Below are positions 1-10,065 of a DNA stretch of 21,462 nucleotides, one piece after another; within the stretch, counting starts at the first letter, position 1; every line of letters starts with the position of its first letter. The stretch is from JAYKJB01 sp035284745 [NCBI: Candidatus Sericytochromatia bacterium] (GTDB taxonomy: Bacteria > Cyanobacteriota > Sericytochromatia > S15B-MN24). The notes beneath the pieces were generated by a model. It was not told the origin of the DNA. It saw only the letters and a list, made by a program, of their open reading frames with translations, and did no database searches. Location of the stretch: the NCBI GenBank assembly GCA_035284745.1, contig JAYKIL010000011.1, forward strand, positions 1 through 21,462, in the 5' to 3' direction. A program made the position numbers and the translations under genes.

Positions 1-3000
1 GCCGTCGCTGGCGAGAACACCCCCTGATTGTCGGAGGTATCGGTCGCGATCGCGCGGATGTTGTGAACACCCTCCGCCAAAACCTTGTTCACTTCGGGAG
101 ATGCCAACTCGAGTTGCCAGCGACCCACACCGTCGGCGACAGCGGTCCCGAGGAGTTCGCTGGCATTGAAAACCTGTACCGTGGCGAAAGGTTCGGCATT
201 CCCCACCAAGGTGGGCTGTTGCAAGCGAGTTAAACGATCCGAGTCGCTGGTTCCCGTGTCGGTTCCCGATGAAAGGCCCAAAACCTCCGTATCCGTTGGT
301 CCCGTCTTATCGATGGTGACCTCAATCGTTGCAGGCTCAGGCGACACATTCCCCGCCACGTCGGTCGTGGTGACAGACAGGGTGTGAGTTCCCTCGGGTA
401 AGGCCTGCCCCGCGCCTGGTTTGATCGACCACGTCCCATCCGTGGCGATGGTCTTACCCAAAGACTGCTCGCCAAAAAACACCTCGACCTCGGTGTCCCG
501 TTCGGCCGTCCCCTCAATCGTGGGACGATCCACCTTGGTTCGGCGATCCCCCTTCACCCCACTGTCATCCTTCAAAGCCAATGAGAGGTTGCCCGGTGCA
601 TCAGGAGGCAGGCGATCCGCGGTGACCACCAACGCTTGGGACACCACGCTCACGTTTCCGGCAGCATCGACGGCTCGCACCGTCAACACGCGATCGCCAA
701 CGTCTATGGCGATTTCCCCACTCCACGCGCCTGTCGCCGGGTCAGCGAGCACTTCGGAAGAACCCAGCCAGGGCAACTCACGCTCACCATCAAACACCCT
801 GATGGTGGCCCCACGTTCCGCCACGCCCTCTAGGATCACGGTCTGATCCTTGGTCACATTGTCGTCGTCAAAGCGACCAGAATCTGATTCCGGTCGTAAG
901 TTCAGTGCTGCCGGTTGGACGGGGGGGGTGGTATCCACCTGGACACGCAGGGGCTCGAGGGTATAACCGCTCTCATTGCCCGCTTTATCGGTGGCGCGAG
1001 CGCCGATAAAATGCACGCCTTCGTCGAGGGTCACCGGTTCCTCGAGGTCCGCGAGATTCAGGCTCCAAGCGCCTGTCACATTGTCCGCACGCACGACCCC
1101 GAGGACCGTTTGCACGCCCCCGGCGCGTTCGCTGTACACTTCCACCTGCGAACCCGGTTCCGCCGTTCCTTGCAACTCAGGTTGCACGGCATTGGTGATC
1201 AGGTCGCCCTTCACCCCGCTGTCACTGGCGTCCCCAAGAGCCGTCACCTCGGGGGCGTCCGGAGCGATCGTATCGACCGTCAACGTGAAAGTCGAAGAAT
1301 TCCCGACATTCCCCGCACGATCCGTGGCGCGCGCGACAATGGTATGCTCACCCTCCGCCAGGTCCCTTGCGGGCCGAAACTGCCATGCCGTCGAGGCATC
1401 GACGGTGACCTCACCCAGTAAAATCTCCTCACCATTCACCGTATCGAAAAGCTGTATCCGGGTCTCGGGTTCGCCGATACCGTGAAGAATGGGGCGTCTT
1501 TCAGAGGTGAGGTTATCTTCCGCGCTTTCACCCGAATCGGTCGGGGCCAGCAGGCCTGAGATACTCGGGGGCGTCGGCGCCCGCTTATCCAAAGTGATGG
1601 TCAGGGGAGGTGACGAGGCATCGCTCTCATTGCCAGAGGCGTCCACCGCACGAACCGTTATATTTCGCTCGCCCTCCTCAGTCAGAGGAACACTCGCCTC
1701 CCAGCGGCCCGCAGCATTCGCTTGAGCCGTCGCGACTTTTCGGTCGTCTACATAGACATCGACATAGGCCAGCGGTTCCACCCCGGAACCTGTCACCCGA
1801 ACGGGGTCTGTCTTGGTATAAAAATCACTGTTGCTGGTGCCGGAATCGCTGGCTGGGTCCAACTGAGGGACCGAGGGCGTGAGCGGTGCCGTCAGGTCGA
1901 CCACCACCCGCTTGAAGTCCGCATTGGGTCCCTTGTTCCCGGCCACATCGGTCGCCACGGCCGTAATAAAATGGTCGCCCTCATCGAGGGCAACCTCTAA
2001 AGACCAGGTTCCGTCGTCCAATACGGTCGCCGTCCCTAACAAGACCTCCCCGTCAAACACATCGACGGTCGGCGGCGTTTCGGTCGGGTCAGCAGGCATT
2101 TCAACGGTGCCCGTCAATACAGGTGTCAGACTGCTCGTTAACCCATCCGAGTCACTCACACCGGTGTCTGTCACGGCCGTTAAACCGGTCACCGTCGCAG
2201 TGGGCCCCTCAGTGTCCAAATTGATCGTCAGCGTTTCACTGCTCAGTTCACTGCGATTCCCGGCCTGGTCCACAACCCGAGCACGAAATTCAATCAGGCC
2301 GCGAGCACTCAGTTCAGGCAGGGCGACACTCCAGGTGTTGTCGGATGAAACAGCCACCGGCCCCGCCAACAGCTGGTCATTCTGGTCATAAATTTCGATC
2401 CACAAGGGCCCCGTCTCAGCCAGTCGCTGGATTTTCCCCTGGATCACGGGCGCCACTACGTTGGTGACTTTATCCTCATCCGAAGCGCCCGAATCGCTCC
2501 CCGGTGCCAGGCTCAAGTCATAAGGATCTTCTCTCGGAGCTTGCCGATCGACAAGGACCGGAAGCAGTTCCCCGAGGGGACCCACATTACCCGCCAGGTC
2601 CTCTGCATAGGCTTCAAAATTATGTTCACCCTCAGGAAGGTTGACCATCACTTTCCACGCGCCATCAGGCCCCGTCAAAATAGCGGGCAGGTCCAACCTC
2701 TCGCCATTGAGAAAAACGGTAATCAGCGCCCCGGGTTCGGCCAAACCTTCTAAGGCCACCCGACTGGCGCGCGTGACCCCGTCTGAATCTTCTATCCCCG
2801 TGTCGGTGGGTTCTCCCGTGGCGGAGTCAAGCCCCAAACGCAGTTCGGTCGGCGCCAAGGGAGGGTCTTGGTCCAAGGTGATGTCATAAGTGGCCTCCGT
2901 CTCTGAACGGTTGCCAGTTTTATCCGTCACGACCGCGCGCAGGGTGTGAACCCCTTCCGAAAAAGCTTGTTCAGGCGTGAAAAGCCACACGCCATCGGCT

Positions 3001-3840
3001 GCGGCCACGGTCTTCCCGAGCAATTGGTCCCCCGAGTAAACCTCCACCTCGGACAGACCTTCCGTGACGGTGCCTGTAATCGTTGGTTTACCGAAAGTAG
3101 TGACCCCGTCCGCGTTAGCACGTCCACTGTCCGAGGAGGGCAACAGGCCCAAGGTGGTGCTCGGTGCCGAAGTATCCACCGTCAGGGCCAGGCGCGCTTC
3201 CGAGACATTGCCGGCGTTGTCAAAGGCCTTGGCTACGAACGAATGATTGCCTTCGGCCAAGTTCTTGTTCGTGGCAAACGACCACCTGTCATCGACTATC
3301 TCGGCTTCTCCAAGCTTCTCGCCGGTGCCTTCATTCCAGATCTCAATTCGTTCCAAGTCGGCATCGGATGGAATAGAGCCCTCAAATGCGGGGCGAATGA
3401 CATTCGTAATGGCGTCATTTTGGAAGCCCTCACGCCCACTGTCGAAACCGGGGGCCAATTCAATGGACCTCTCTTCAGGCCAGCTTGGCGCCGTTTGATC
3501 CACCTCCAACACAAAGGGCTGAGACTCCACGCCTAGGTTGTCTGCGATGTCCGTGGCTCGGGCGGTGATAAGATGCCTGCCCTCGGAAAACTCTTGACCG
3601 GGGAGCAGTTCCAAAACCCAGAGCCCTTTGGCATCCGCCTTGACAGTCCCCAAAGCCACCCGATTTTCCCCGTTCGCATCGGCCGCAAACACTTCGACGG
3701 TACTGAGGGGTTCAGCAACACCTTGAAGGATCGGCAAAGCCGTTGAGGTGATAGCGTCTTGAGCACTGACCCCGGTATCCGTTTCAGGGTCCAACCGGAA
3801 GGTGTGAGGTGGCGGAGGAGGTTCGGTATCCACGGTGATG
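1..3840 (-). repeat. Tandem array of about 12 Ig-like modules, period about 310-335 bp
   Basis: The linker motif (VDTTAP or variants such as VDQTAP, LDTEGP, LDKRAP, IDKTGP) recurs on the minus strand near 3830, 3500, 3175, 2880, 2550, 2215, 1905, 1590, 1275, 940, 615 and 315. This gives modules of about 103-112 codons. Copies are diverged at nucleotide level, so the array looks old rather than recently duplicated. They fit the bacterial Ig-like family seen in large adhesins (Big_13-like, by motif). The last visible module is cut by the window edge, so the true copy number is unknown. Confidence 0.8.
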
Positions 3841-5711
3841 GTGCCCGAAGTGCCTGCCGGTGAGGATGTGTTTTCTCCCTTCTCGTTTTTGACCTCGGAG
3901 GCCTTGACCCGCAACTCGTGAAAGCCGTGGGCCCACGCGACAGGAGGCGCCCCCTCGGCATTCCGCATATCCACCCAGGCCACCTCACGCGAGAAGAAAG
4001 CGGGAAGATCGCCGTCGGCCTCGCGCGTGAGCGACCAGCCCTCAGGGGGCGTGTCACCCGGTCCAGGGGCACGTTCTTCATGCACCAAAACACGGGTGCG
4101 ACGGCCATTAACCACTTGCATATCAAAAATTTGCAGTTTCGACCCTGCTGGAATCTCGGTCGCCACAACCCGTGGCTGGGTCGCCTTGGTAATCAGGTCT
4201 CCTGGCAAACCGGTGTCTGAGCTTGGGTGTAGCGTGATGTCAGGAAAAACATCGTAAGCATAGGTCGACGTTTGCAACACGATTTCCTTGTTTCCGGCCA
4301 ACGAATTGGGCGCAAACTCGCCATTCTCTGCCCGAAACGGCAACGTAAGGTCGACCGCGCCGCCAGCAACTCCCGAAATAGTGGCATTTCCCTCTAAGAA
4401 AATGGCGGGTTTCGCATCCGGCTTAGCGATATCACCCTCTACCTGCAAATCTCGCGTATCGTCGCCCGTTTGAACCTCGTATTCAAAAACCAATACCCGG
4501 GCACTCGAAAGTTCGGGAACATAAACCGCGCGACCATTGGCCGGTCCCGTGCGGCCTTCTGTCTGCCAAGACAGCGGGCCACTCTCGAGGGAAAGAACCG
4601 GCAACCCTGTCACAAGGACGTCTTGATTGAACTCGACCTTGATGAGGAGCACATCGCCTTCGGAGTAATAGGCCGTCGGAGGATCACTGTTCAAGTCCGG
4701 CGCATCGGATGTCACGCGTGTGATGCGCGGCGGACCGAGATCCGGGGGGGCCCCCGGAGTGGAGGCACCACCGCCGCCGCCGCCTCCTCCTCCGCCGCCG
4801 CCGCCCGCAACGGGAGCCGGTGCTACAGGGGTGGGTTCAGTGGGCAGGGTTGGGATAATGGTCTCTTCACCGCCCCCCGCAGGGGCGTCTTCGCCAGGCG
4901 GCGTATTTCCAGGGACCGGCCCCACCAAAGGCTTTTCTGATCCCAAGGGCTCAGGGGTGGGCACCAGATTGAATGACAACCCCAGCCTGTTGAGGGGATT
5001 GTTCAAGCCAGCCGTCGGTACGGGGGTCGCAGCCGGTATCTGAGCAAAATCGGCCGCCTGGCCAGGCGAGGTGTTACGAATGGGGGGAGCGGTCTGCGTG
5101 GCAGGCGATTGCGGAGACGTCGTATCCAAGCCCGTATCGACCAAGGGCCACGGTGTCGCACTGGGTTGCAACGGACGCCCCAAAACCTGCTCCGCGATGG
5201 TTGTCTCGCCCTCTTGGGAATCCGCATCTGCGACCGTCTTCGTCGCAGGTTGTTCAGGGGCCGGCATGCGCGCCGTGGAACCTAAAGCAGGCGTCACCAG
5301 GCTCTGTTCGGCTTCGTCAAGCCCGGGTACATCGGGCAAGAATTGGTCCGTGGGTGCCACCTCTTGGTTCCCACGGCCAGAACTCTCCGGCTCCGTCTCC
5401 GGCCCCTCCGCCGACGCAACAAGGTCAAAAGCTTGGGGGCGCCCCGTTGAGGGGTCAAGCAACACCACCTGCTCCCCGATGACGATGCTCGCCACATCAT
5501 CTCTCAGCAGGCTCAGCAGGCCGGGCAGGAGTAAGGCGGAACCATCCTCAAACACGAGACGCACCCCGCCCGTGCCCTCCACCAAAGCAGCGTCACGGAC
5601 GCCCGCCGCGTCGCGGACGACAATCTGATCCCCGGCCCGAAAACTAAAGCGCTCTGCCTGTTGCGGCGTCAGAACGATCGTCCGACCGTCGCGCTGGATC
5701 TCAATTTGCAA
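1..5711 (-). CDS. Giant bacterial Ig-like repeat protein (probable secreted adhesin), N-terminal part; C-terminus beyond left edge
   Basis: An open frame of at least 1,903 codons runs off the left edge; frame checks at about 20, 617, 1589, 2216, 3176 and 4769 agree. The start is TTG at 5711, with GGGGGGAGG 8 nt upstream (5720-5728); an in-frame stop lies at 5799-5801. Residues 1-100 form an unrecognised beta-rich head (RAGDQIVVRDAAG, RLVFEDGSALLLPGL) without a Sec signal peptide. A Pro/Thr-rich linker and 13 consecutive glycines (4767-4805) follow, then a SwmB-like domain (YYSEGDVLLIKVEF). About 12 Ig-like modules of 100-110 aa come next, each with a DTG/DSG...D.(I/V/L)T motif, a G..V.V centre, a (D/E)G.H stretch and a TVDTxAP linker. 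Inference: a surface or biofilm adhesin, possibly exported by a type I system; the C-terminal signal that would test this is outside the window. No partner secretion genes are visible. Confidence 0.88.
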   Translation of the reverse strand, partial: MQIEIQRDGRTIVLTPQQAERFSFRAGDQIVVRDAAGVRDAALVEGTGGVRLVFEDGSALLLPGLLSLLRDDVASIVIGEQVVLLDPSTGRPQAFDLVASAEGPETEPESSGRGNQEVAPTDQFLPDVPGLDEAEQSLVTPALGSTARMPAPEQPATKTVADADSQEGETTIAEQVLGRPLQPSATPWPLVDTGLDTTSPQSPATQTAPPIRNTSPGQAADFAQIPAATPVPTAGLNNPLNRLGLSFNLVPTPEPLGSEKPLVGPVPGNTPPGEDAPAGGGEETIIPTLPTEPTPVAPAPVAGGGGGGGGGGGGGASTPGAPPDLGPPRITRVTSDAPDLNSDPPTAYYSEGDVLLIKVEFNQDVLVTGLPVLSLESGPLSWQTEGRTGPANGRAVYVPELSSARVLVFEYEVQTGDDTRDLQVEGDIAKPDAKPAIFLEGNATISGVAGGAVDLTLPFRAENGEFAPNSLAGNKEIVLQTSTYAYDVFPDITLHPSSDTGLPGDLITKATQPRVVATEIPAGSKLQIFDMQVVNGRRTRVLVHEERAPGPGDTPPEGWSLTREADGDLPAFFSREVAWVDMRNAEGAPPVAWAHGFHELRVKASEVKNEKGENTSSPAGTSGTITVDTEPPPPPHTFRLDPETDTGVSAQDAITSTALPILQGVAEPLSTVEVFAADANGENRVALGTVKADAKGLWVLELLPGQEFSEGRHLITARATDIADNLGVESQPFVLEVDQTAPSWPEERSIELAPGFDSGREGFQNDAITNVIRPAFEGSIPSDADLERIEIWNEGTGEKLGEAEIVDDRWSFATNKNLAEGNHSFVAKAFDNAGNVSEARLALTVDTSAPSTTLGLLPSSDSGRANADGVTTFGKPTITGTVTEGLSEVEVYSGDQLLGKTVAAADGVWLFTPEQAFSEGVHTLRAVVTDKTGNRSETEATYDITLDQDPPLAPTELRLGLDSATGEPTDTGIEDSDGVTRASRVALEGLAEPGALITVFLNGERLDLPAILTGPDGAWKVMVNLPEGEHNFEAYAEDLAGNVGPLGELLPVLVDRQAPREDPYDLSLAPGSDSGASDEDKVTNVVAPVIQGKIQRLAETGPLWIEIYDQNDQLLAGPVAVSSDNTWSVALPELSARGLIEFRARVVDQAGNRSELSSETLTINLDTEGPTATVTGLTAVTDTGVSDSDGLTSSLTPVLTGTVEMPADPTETPPTVDVFDGEVLLGTATVLDDGTWSLEVALDEGDHFITAVATDVAGNKGPNADFKRVVVDLTAPLTPSVPQLDPASDSGTSNSDFYTKTDPVRVTGSGVEPLAYVDVYVDDRKVATAQANAAGRWEASVPLTEEGERNITVRAVDASGNESDASSPPLTITLDKRAPTPPSISGLLAPTDSGESAEDNLTSERRPILHGIGEPETRIQLFDTVNGEEILLGEVTVDASTAWQFRPARDLAEGEHTIVARATDRAGNVGNSSTFTLTVDTIAPDAPEVTALGDASDSGVKGDLITNAVQPELQGTAEPGSQVEVYSERAGGVQTVLGVVRADNVTGAWSLNLADLEEPVTLDEGVHFIGARATDKAGNESGYTLEPLRVQVDTTPPVQPAALNLRPESDSGRFDDDNVTKDQTVILEGVAERGATIRVFDGERELPWLGSSEVLADPATGAWSGEIAIDVGDRVLTVRAVDAAGNVSVVSQALVVTADRLPPDAPGNLSLALKDDSGVKGDRRTKVDRPTIEGTAERDTEVEVFFGEQSLGKTIATDGTWSIKPGAGQALPEGTHTLSVTTTDVAGNVSPEPATIEVTIDKTGPTDTEVLGLSSGTDTGTSDSDRLTRLQQPTLVGNAEPFATVQVFNASELLGTAVADGVGRWQLELASPEVNKVLAEGVHNIRAIATDTSDNQGVFSPAT

Positions 5712-5911
5712 TGGCGAGACCTCCCCCCGACTTCCCGCAAAGCCATCCGGCAAGCGGAACCCCTCACAAGCGAGTATCGGCCAAACGACAGTGTGACTTC
5801 AGTGCCAAAGATCGCGTTCGGCCGACCTTACCGTGTCGCTTCTGCTCCCCCCTTATGTTCCTTACCCACGGTTGTCGCGTTTACCTCCTCCACCAGGGTA
5901 GAAAACCCGGT

Positions 5912-8062
5912 ATGATGAGGCGGTTTTTGAGAAAAGATAGATGGAAAATGCGAGGTGCAGCGGTGCTTAGCCCCCTTCAACATTCCCGCTGGCTGGTTGG
6001 CGTGACGCTTATCCTCACGTGTTTGAGTACACAGGCGCGGGCCCATGAGGCCAAAGTTCCGGCGGAACTCCCCAGCAAACCGAACCCTGTGAGCGTGTGG
6101 CCGGGCGGAGACCCTCAAACGCGCCCTCAAGACAGTCTGTTTCAATTCGCGAACGGCAAATGGCTTCAAGAGACGGAAATTCCCGGTGATAAGCGTTCAT
6201 ATGGCACCTTCTTGCTCTTGCGTGAGCAAGCGGATCAAGAGGTCAAACGCCTCCTCGACGCGGCCGTCAGGAATCCCCAAGTCGATGAAGATGCCAAAAT
6301 TATTGGCGCATTTTATGGTTCAATGCTCGACCTGCCCGAAATGGAGCAGCGGGGCCTCTTGGCCCTTTCTCCCGTTTTAAGGCGAATCGATCAAATATCC
6401 GACCCGCTCACTTTGGCCCGTACCCTCGGCCACCTCTGCGCCCTCGGGGTGGGAATTCCCATTGGCGTCTGGGTGGGCCCGGACGCAAAAGCGCCGGGCA
6501 TCAACAAGGTTTATTGGTCCCACGGTGGTCTGGGCCTGCCGGATCGCGAAGATTACCTGGGCCTGGATGAAAAATCGGAAGCCCGTCGGGTGGCCTATCA
6601 CGTCTACCTTGAAGAACTCTTGGCGTTCGCCGCTTCGGACCCAACCGCCGTGGGCCTAGCCCCCTTGGACTTTGCCTCGCTCGAGAAAGCGGCGGAAGCC
6701 ACCTTTCGATTTGAAAAGTCGTTGGCAACACTTCACTGGAAACGTCCTGACCGCCGCGATCCACTTAAAACGTATAATCCAAGGGATCTTGTCGCTATCC
6801 CGTCTGAATTTCCGGGATTTCCCTGGAATGTTTTCGCATCTGCTGTCGGGATGGAACCGGATGCCTCTTTGGTGGTGCGTGAACCCAGTTTTTTCAGAGG
6901 ATTCGCATCGCTCGCCATTGAAACCCCCTGGCCTGTCTGGCGGGCCTACCTGCGCGCCCGCACATTGGACGCCTATGCCAGTGTGCTGCCGGCCCGTTAT
7001 CGGAAATCTCACTACGTGTTTCACGGCAAAGCCCTGCAAGGGCTGACTGAACCACCGCCGCGCTGGCAAACAGCCGTCAAAGAAACCAACAGTTACGTGG
7101 GAGAATCCATTGGCAAACGTTTCGTGGCCACCCATTTTTCGACCGCTGCGAAGACAAAAATGAATGAATTGGTGAACAATCTGCTGGCCGTCTATCGGGA
7201 AAGTCTGGGCTCGCTGACGTGGATGACCCAGAAAACGCGTGAAGCCGCGCTGATTAAGCTCGCAGGAATGCGGGTCAAAATTGGCTACCCTGACACGTGG
7301 CGAGGCTACGCAGGCTTAGAATTGCATTCCAAAGATGCCCTGGGAAATACCATGCGTGCGGCCCGGTACCATCACGAGCGTGAGATGGTTGAGGCGGGCA
7401 GGCCTGTTGATCGCGCGCGGTGGCTGATGAACCCACAGATGGTCAACGCATACTACAACCCGCTGGGAAATGAAATTGTTTTTCCTGCAGCCATCCTCAG
7501 GCCCCCGTTCTTCGATGTGCACGGCGATGCCGCTTACAACTACGGGGCCATCGGGGCCGTGATTGGGCACGAAATCAGTCACGGGTTTGATGACTCCGGA
7601 CGACGGTACGACGCCCAAGGGCGCTTGCGTGATTGGTGGACACCGGCGGATGAAGAGGCATTTACCCAACGAGCCGCCCAACTGATTGAGCAGTACAACG
7701 CCTACCAAGCGCTGCCTGACTTAAAGGTAAATGGCAAACTCACCCTGGGAGAAAATATTGCCGATCTTGCCGGGGTCTCGATTGCCCATCGTGCCTATAT
7801 GCGAAGTCTGGATAACCGCCCGGCTCCAGACATAGACGGTTTCACGGCATCACAACGCTTCTTCCTGGGATATGCCCGTGTCTGGCGTTCAAAAAGCAGA
7901 CCAGAATGGCTGAGAACCCGGATCATGATCGACCCCCACGCGCCAGAGGAATACCGAACCAATGGCGTGGTGACGAATCTGGATTCCTTTCACGATGCCT
8001 TCGGCTTGAAAGCTTCCGACAAGCTTTACAAAGCGCCCGATCAACGCGTTCGCATCTGGTAG
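5912..8062 (+). CDS. M13 family zinc metallopeptidase (neprilysin/PepO-like), exported
   Basis: A 716-aa endopeptidase, the usual size for M13. The zinc site is complete: HEISH at residues 553-557 (G-H-E-I-S-H-G-F-D-D) and the third ligand E614 in GENIADLAG, with D618 completing ExxxD. The substrate-binding NAYY motif is at 512-515, and the protein ends in RVRIW, like the C-R-V-W tail of the family. A basic start, a hydrophobic segment (WLVGVTLILTCL) and A-R-A-H look like a signal peptide, so it probably acts in the periplasm or as a lipid-free envelope enzyme on peptides. The start is uncertain: ATG pairs at 5912/5915 or ATG at 5948 (704 aa) are possible and neither has a strong Shine-Dalgarno. 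The frame is open further upstream to 5711, but that part lacks protein character and overlaps the divergent gene's leader. It is monocistronic and divergent from the adhesin. Confidence 0.93.
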   Translation: MMRRFLRKDRWKMRGAAVLSPLQHSRWLVGVTLILTCLSTQARAHEAKVPAELPSKPNPVSVWPGGDPQTRPQDSLFQFANGKWLQETEIPGDKRSYGTFLLLREQADQEVKRLLDAAVRNPQVDEDAKIIGAFYGSMLDLPEMEQRGLLALSPVLRRIDQISDPLTLARTLGHLCALGVGIPIGVWVGPDAKAPGINKVYWSHGGLGLPDREDYLGLDEKSEARRVAYHVYLEELLAFAASDPTAVGLAPLDFASLEKAAEATFRFEKSLATLHWKRPDRRDPLKTYNPRDLVAIPSEFPGFPWNVFASAVGMEPDASLVVREPSFFRGFASLAIETPWPVWRAYLRARTLDAYASVLPARYRKSHYVFHGKALQGLTEPPPRWQTAVKETNSYVGESIGKRFVATHFSTAAKTKMNELVNNLLAVYRESLGSLTWMTQKTREAALIKLAGMRVKIGYPDTWRGYAGLELHSKDALGNTMRAARYHHEREMVEAGRPVDRARWLMNPQMVNAYYNPLGNEIVFPAAILRPPFFDVHGDAAYNYGAIGAVIGHEISHGFDDSGRRYDAQGRLRDWWTPADEEAFTQRAAQLIEQYNAYQALPDLKVNGKLTLGENIADLAGVSIAHRAYMRSLDNRPAPDIDGFTASQRFFLGYARVWRSKSRPEWLRTRIMIDPHAPEEYRTNGVVTNLDSFHDAFGLKASDKLYKAPDQRVRIW

Positions 8063-8099
8063 GATCCGTCCCACGCCTTCGCCACATCGACAAAGAAAA

Positions 8100-8131
8100 G
8101 GGCCCCGTCTCCGGAATCGGTGACGGGGCCC
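8100..8131 (-). terminator. Rho-independent terminator, mainly for pckG
   Basis: A perfect 10-bp inverted repeat, GGGCCCCGTC (8100-8109) and GACGGGGCCC (8122-8131), has a 12-nt loop and sits between two convergent genes. Read on the minus strand it is followed by TTTTCTTTG, a fair U-tract, so it most plausibly ends the PEP carboxykinase transcript. On the plus strand there is no U-tract, but the hairpin could still weakly stop the peptidase transcript. Confidence 0.8.
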
Positions 8132-8152
8132 GCCGCACGGTATGGGATTACA

Positions 8153-10003
8153 TCATTCGCGAAGATCAGCCGCCATGCGCCAAAGTTCTGGAGAGCGCCA
8201 CAGGCGACAGACCAACAACTCTCTCTCAAAGACCATCTCACGAGGCAGGCGATCCACCAGATGCAAAAACAACTCGTCGTGAAGCAAGGTTTCACGCTTC
8301 CAACCTTCACGGTCTACATGCATCAACTCGTTAAACCGCTCAAACGAAAAGTCCGACCCGTGCCAGTGAATGTCTTCGTAGCGGGGCATCCATCCCAATG
8401 GACTCTCGACCCCATAGGCTTCACCATGCAACCGTCGCACGATCCACTCAAGCACCCGCATATTTTCGCTGAAGCCCGGCCACAAAAACTTCCCATCTTC
8501 GTCTTGCCGGAACCAGTTGACGTGGAAAATCCGCGGAGGATTGGTGACCTCGCGCCCCATTTTCAACCAATGGCTCAAATAATCTGCCATGTGATAGCCG
8601 GCAAAAGGCAACATGGCCATCGGGTCGCGCCTCACCACCCCGACGGCACCTGCCGCAGCCGCCGTCGTGGCCGATCCCATCGTCGCCCCCAAGTACACTC
8701 CGTGCGTCCAATTAAACGACTGAAATACCAAGGGCACCAGGCTGGTACGGCGACCCCCAAAAATGATGCCGCTGATGGGTACTCCGCGCGGATCATCAAA
8801 CGCGGCATCGACGGTGGGGCACTGGCTGATGGGCGCCGTAAAGCGAGCATTTGGATGAGCCGCCTTCCGGCCACAGTTCGGCGTCCACTCCTGCCCTGTC
8901 CAGTCAATACAGCGCGCGGGTGGCGCATCGGTCATACCTTCCCACCAGACGTCCCCATCCGGGGTCAAAGCCACATTGGTAAAGATGGCATTGGCCCTGA
9001 TCGAAGCCATGGCATTCGGATTGGTCTTCACGGAGGTTCCTGGCGCCACCCCGAAAAAACCGTTCTCAGGGTTGATGGCATAGAGCCGACCGTTTTCACC
9101 AGGATGCATCCAGGCAATATCATCCCCCACGGTGCTGACCTTCCAGCCCTTGTAACTCTCAGGAGGAACGAGCATCGCAAAGTTCGTCTTGCCACAAGCA
9201 CTGGGGAAAGCCGCACCAATGTAGGTTTTCTCCCCTGTGGGATCCTCGACGCCCATGATGAGCATGTGCTCGGCCATCCAGCTCTCATCACGCCCTTGGA
9301 CAGAGGCGATGCGCAACGCGAAGCATTTCTTGCCAAGCAATGCATTACCCCCATAGCCCGAGCCGAACGACCAAATTTCACGGTCCTCCGGGAAATGGAC
9401 AATGTATTTTTCATCCTTGTTGCACGGCCAAGACACGTCGGCCTGTCCCGCGTCCAGAGGAGCCCCCACGGAGTGCAAACAACGGACGAACTCGCCCTCT
9501 GTTCCCAAGGCCTCGAGCACAGGCGCTCCCATCCGGGTCATAATGCGCATGCTCACGACCACATAAGGGGAATCGCTGATCTCAACCCCATATTTGGAAT
9601 AGGGCGACCCCAGGGGCCCCATACAGAAAGGAACGACGTACATCGTTCGACCACGCATCGAACCTGCAAACAATCCTTTCAATTTGCTGCGCATGGCGGC
9701 CGGCTCCATCCAGTTGTTGGTGGGGCCCGCGTCATCTTGGCGGCGGCTGCAAATAAAGGTTCGGTCCTCAACACGGGCCACATCACTGCTGTCAGAGCGC
9801 GCCAGAAAACTATTCGGCCGCTTTTCAGGATTCAGTTTAATGAAGGTGCCGCTTTCAACCATCGCTTCGCACAACGCATCGTACTCCGCTTGCGAGCCAT
9901 CACACACCACCACACGCTCGGGCTGGGTCAACGCAGCCACCTGTTCAACCCACGCCCGAAGGGCGGAATGAGCGAGGGGCAACGGAGCAGCGACAGTCGT
10001 CAT
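8153..10003 (-). CDS. pckG: Phosphoenolpyruvate carboxykinase (GTP)
   Basis: A 616-aa protein of standard length for the GTP-dependent enzyme, which converts oxaloacetate and GTP to phosphoenolpyruvate, GDP and CO2 in the cytosol (gluconeogenesis or anaplerosis). The kinase P-loop F-P-S-A-C-G-K-T-N lies around residues 266-274, with the reactive-loop cysteine C270 and K272. The second metal-binding motif D-D-I-A-W-M starts at 294. The PEP-binding region [12 protein letters not shown] and the C-terminal motif RVLEWIVRR are also present. These features separate it from the ATP-dependent family. The start is ATG at 10003, with AGGAGG a few bases upstream. It has its own candidate promoter (10037-10065) and a strong terminator, so it is probably monocistronic. 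A long antisense frame covers the same region and is treated as a shadow. Confidence 0.97.
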   Translation of the reverse strand: MTTVAAPLPLAHSALRAWVEQVAALTQPERVVVCDGSQAEYDALCEAMVESGTFIKLNPEKRPNSFLARSDSSDVARVEDRTFICSRRQDDAGPTNNWMEPAAMRSKLKGLFAGSMRGRTMYVVPFCMGPLGSPYSKYGVEISDSPYVVVSMRIMTRMGAPVLEALGTEGEFVRCLHSVGAPLDAGQADVSWPCNKDEKYIVHFPEDREIWSFGSGYGGNALLGKKCFALRIASVQGRDESWMAEHMLIMGVEDPTGEKTYIGAAFPSACGKTNFAMLVPPESYKGWKVSTVGDDIAWMHPGENGRLYAINPENGFFGVAPGTSVKTNPNAMASIRANAIFTNVALTPDGDVWWEGMTDAPPARCIDWTGQEWTPNCGRKAAHPNARFTAPISQCPTVDAAFDDPRGVPISGIIFGGRRTSLVPLVFQSFNWTHGVYLGATMGSATTAAAAGAVGVVRRDPMAMLPFAGYHMADYLSHWLKMGREVTNPPRIFHVNWFRQDEDGKFLWPGFSENMRVLEWIVRRLHGEAYGVESPLGWMPRYEDIHWHGSDFSFERFNELMHVDREGWKRETLLHDELFLHLVDRLPREMVFERELLVCRLWRSPELWRMAADLRE

Positions 10004-10036
10004 TGACTTTCCTCCTGAATTTTATAGAGCGGCGGC

Positions 10037-10065
10037 TTATAAAGGATGAGCACCGCCGGAAACAA
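10037..10065 (-). promoter_or_regulatory. Candidate sigma-70 promoter of pckG
   Basis: On the minus strand, TTGTTT (10065-10060) and TTATAA (10042-10037) are separated by exactly 17 nt. This places transcription start about 25 nt upstream of the pckG start codon, enough for its AGGAGG ribosome-binding site. The -35 match is only partial, and the call rests on pattern alone. Confidence 0.4.

Noticed and set aside
1-3840. CRISPR array or DNA satellite in the 300-bp periodic region
   Set aside because: The period comes from diverged protein modules; there are no short identical direct repeats with unique spacers.
5711-5911. N-terminal extension of the M13 peptidase to GTG/ATG-like codons near 5711
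   Set aside because: The extension lacks signal-peptide or domain character, would overlap the leader of the divergent adhesin gene, and the plausible signal peptide begins after 5912.
8120-10006. A 628-codon open frame on the plus strand opposite pckG
   Set aside because: It is antisense to a fully recognised PEP carboxykinase. Its translation is low-complexity and rich in His, Arg and Pro, typical of a GC-rich shadow frame, and shows no domain.
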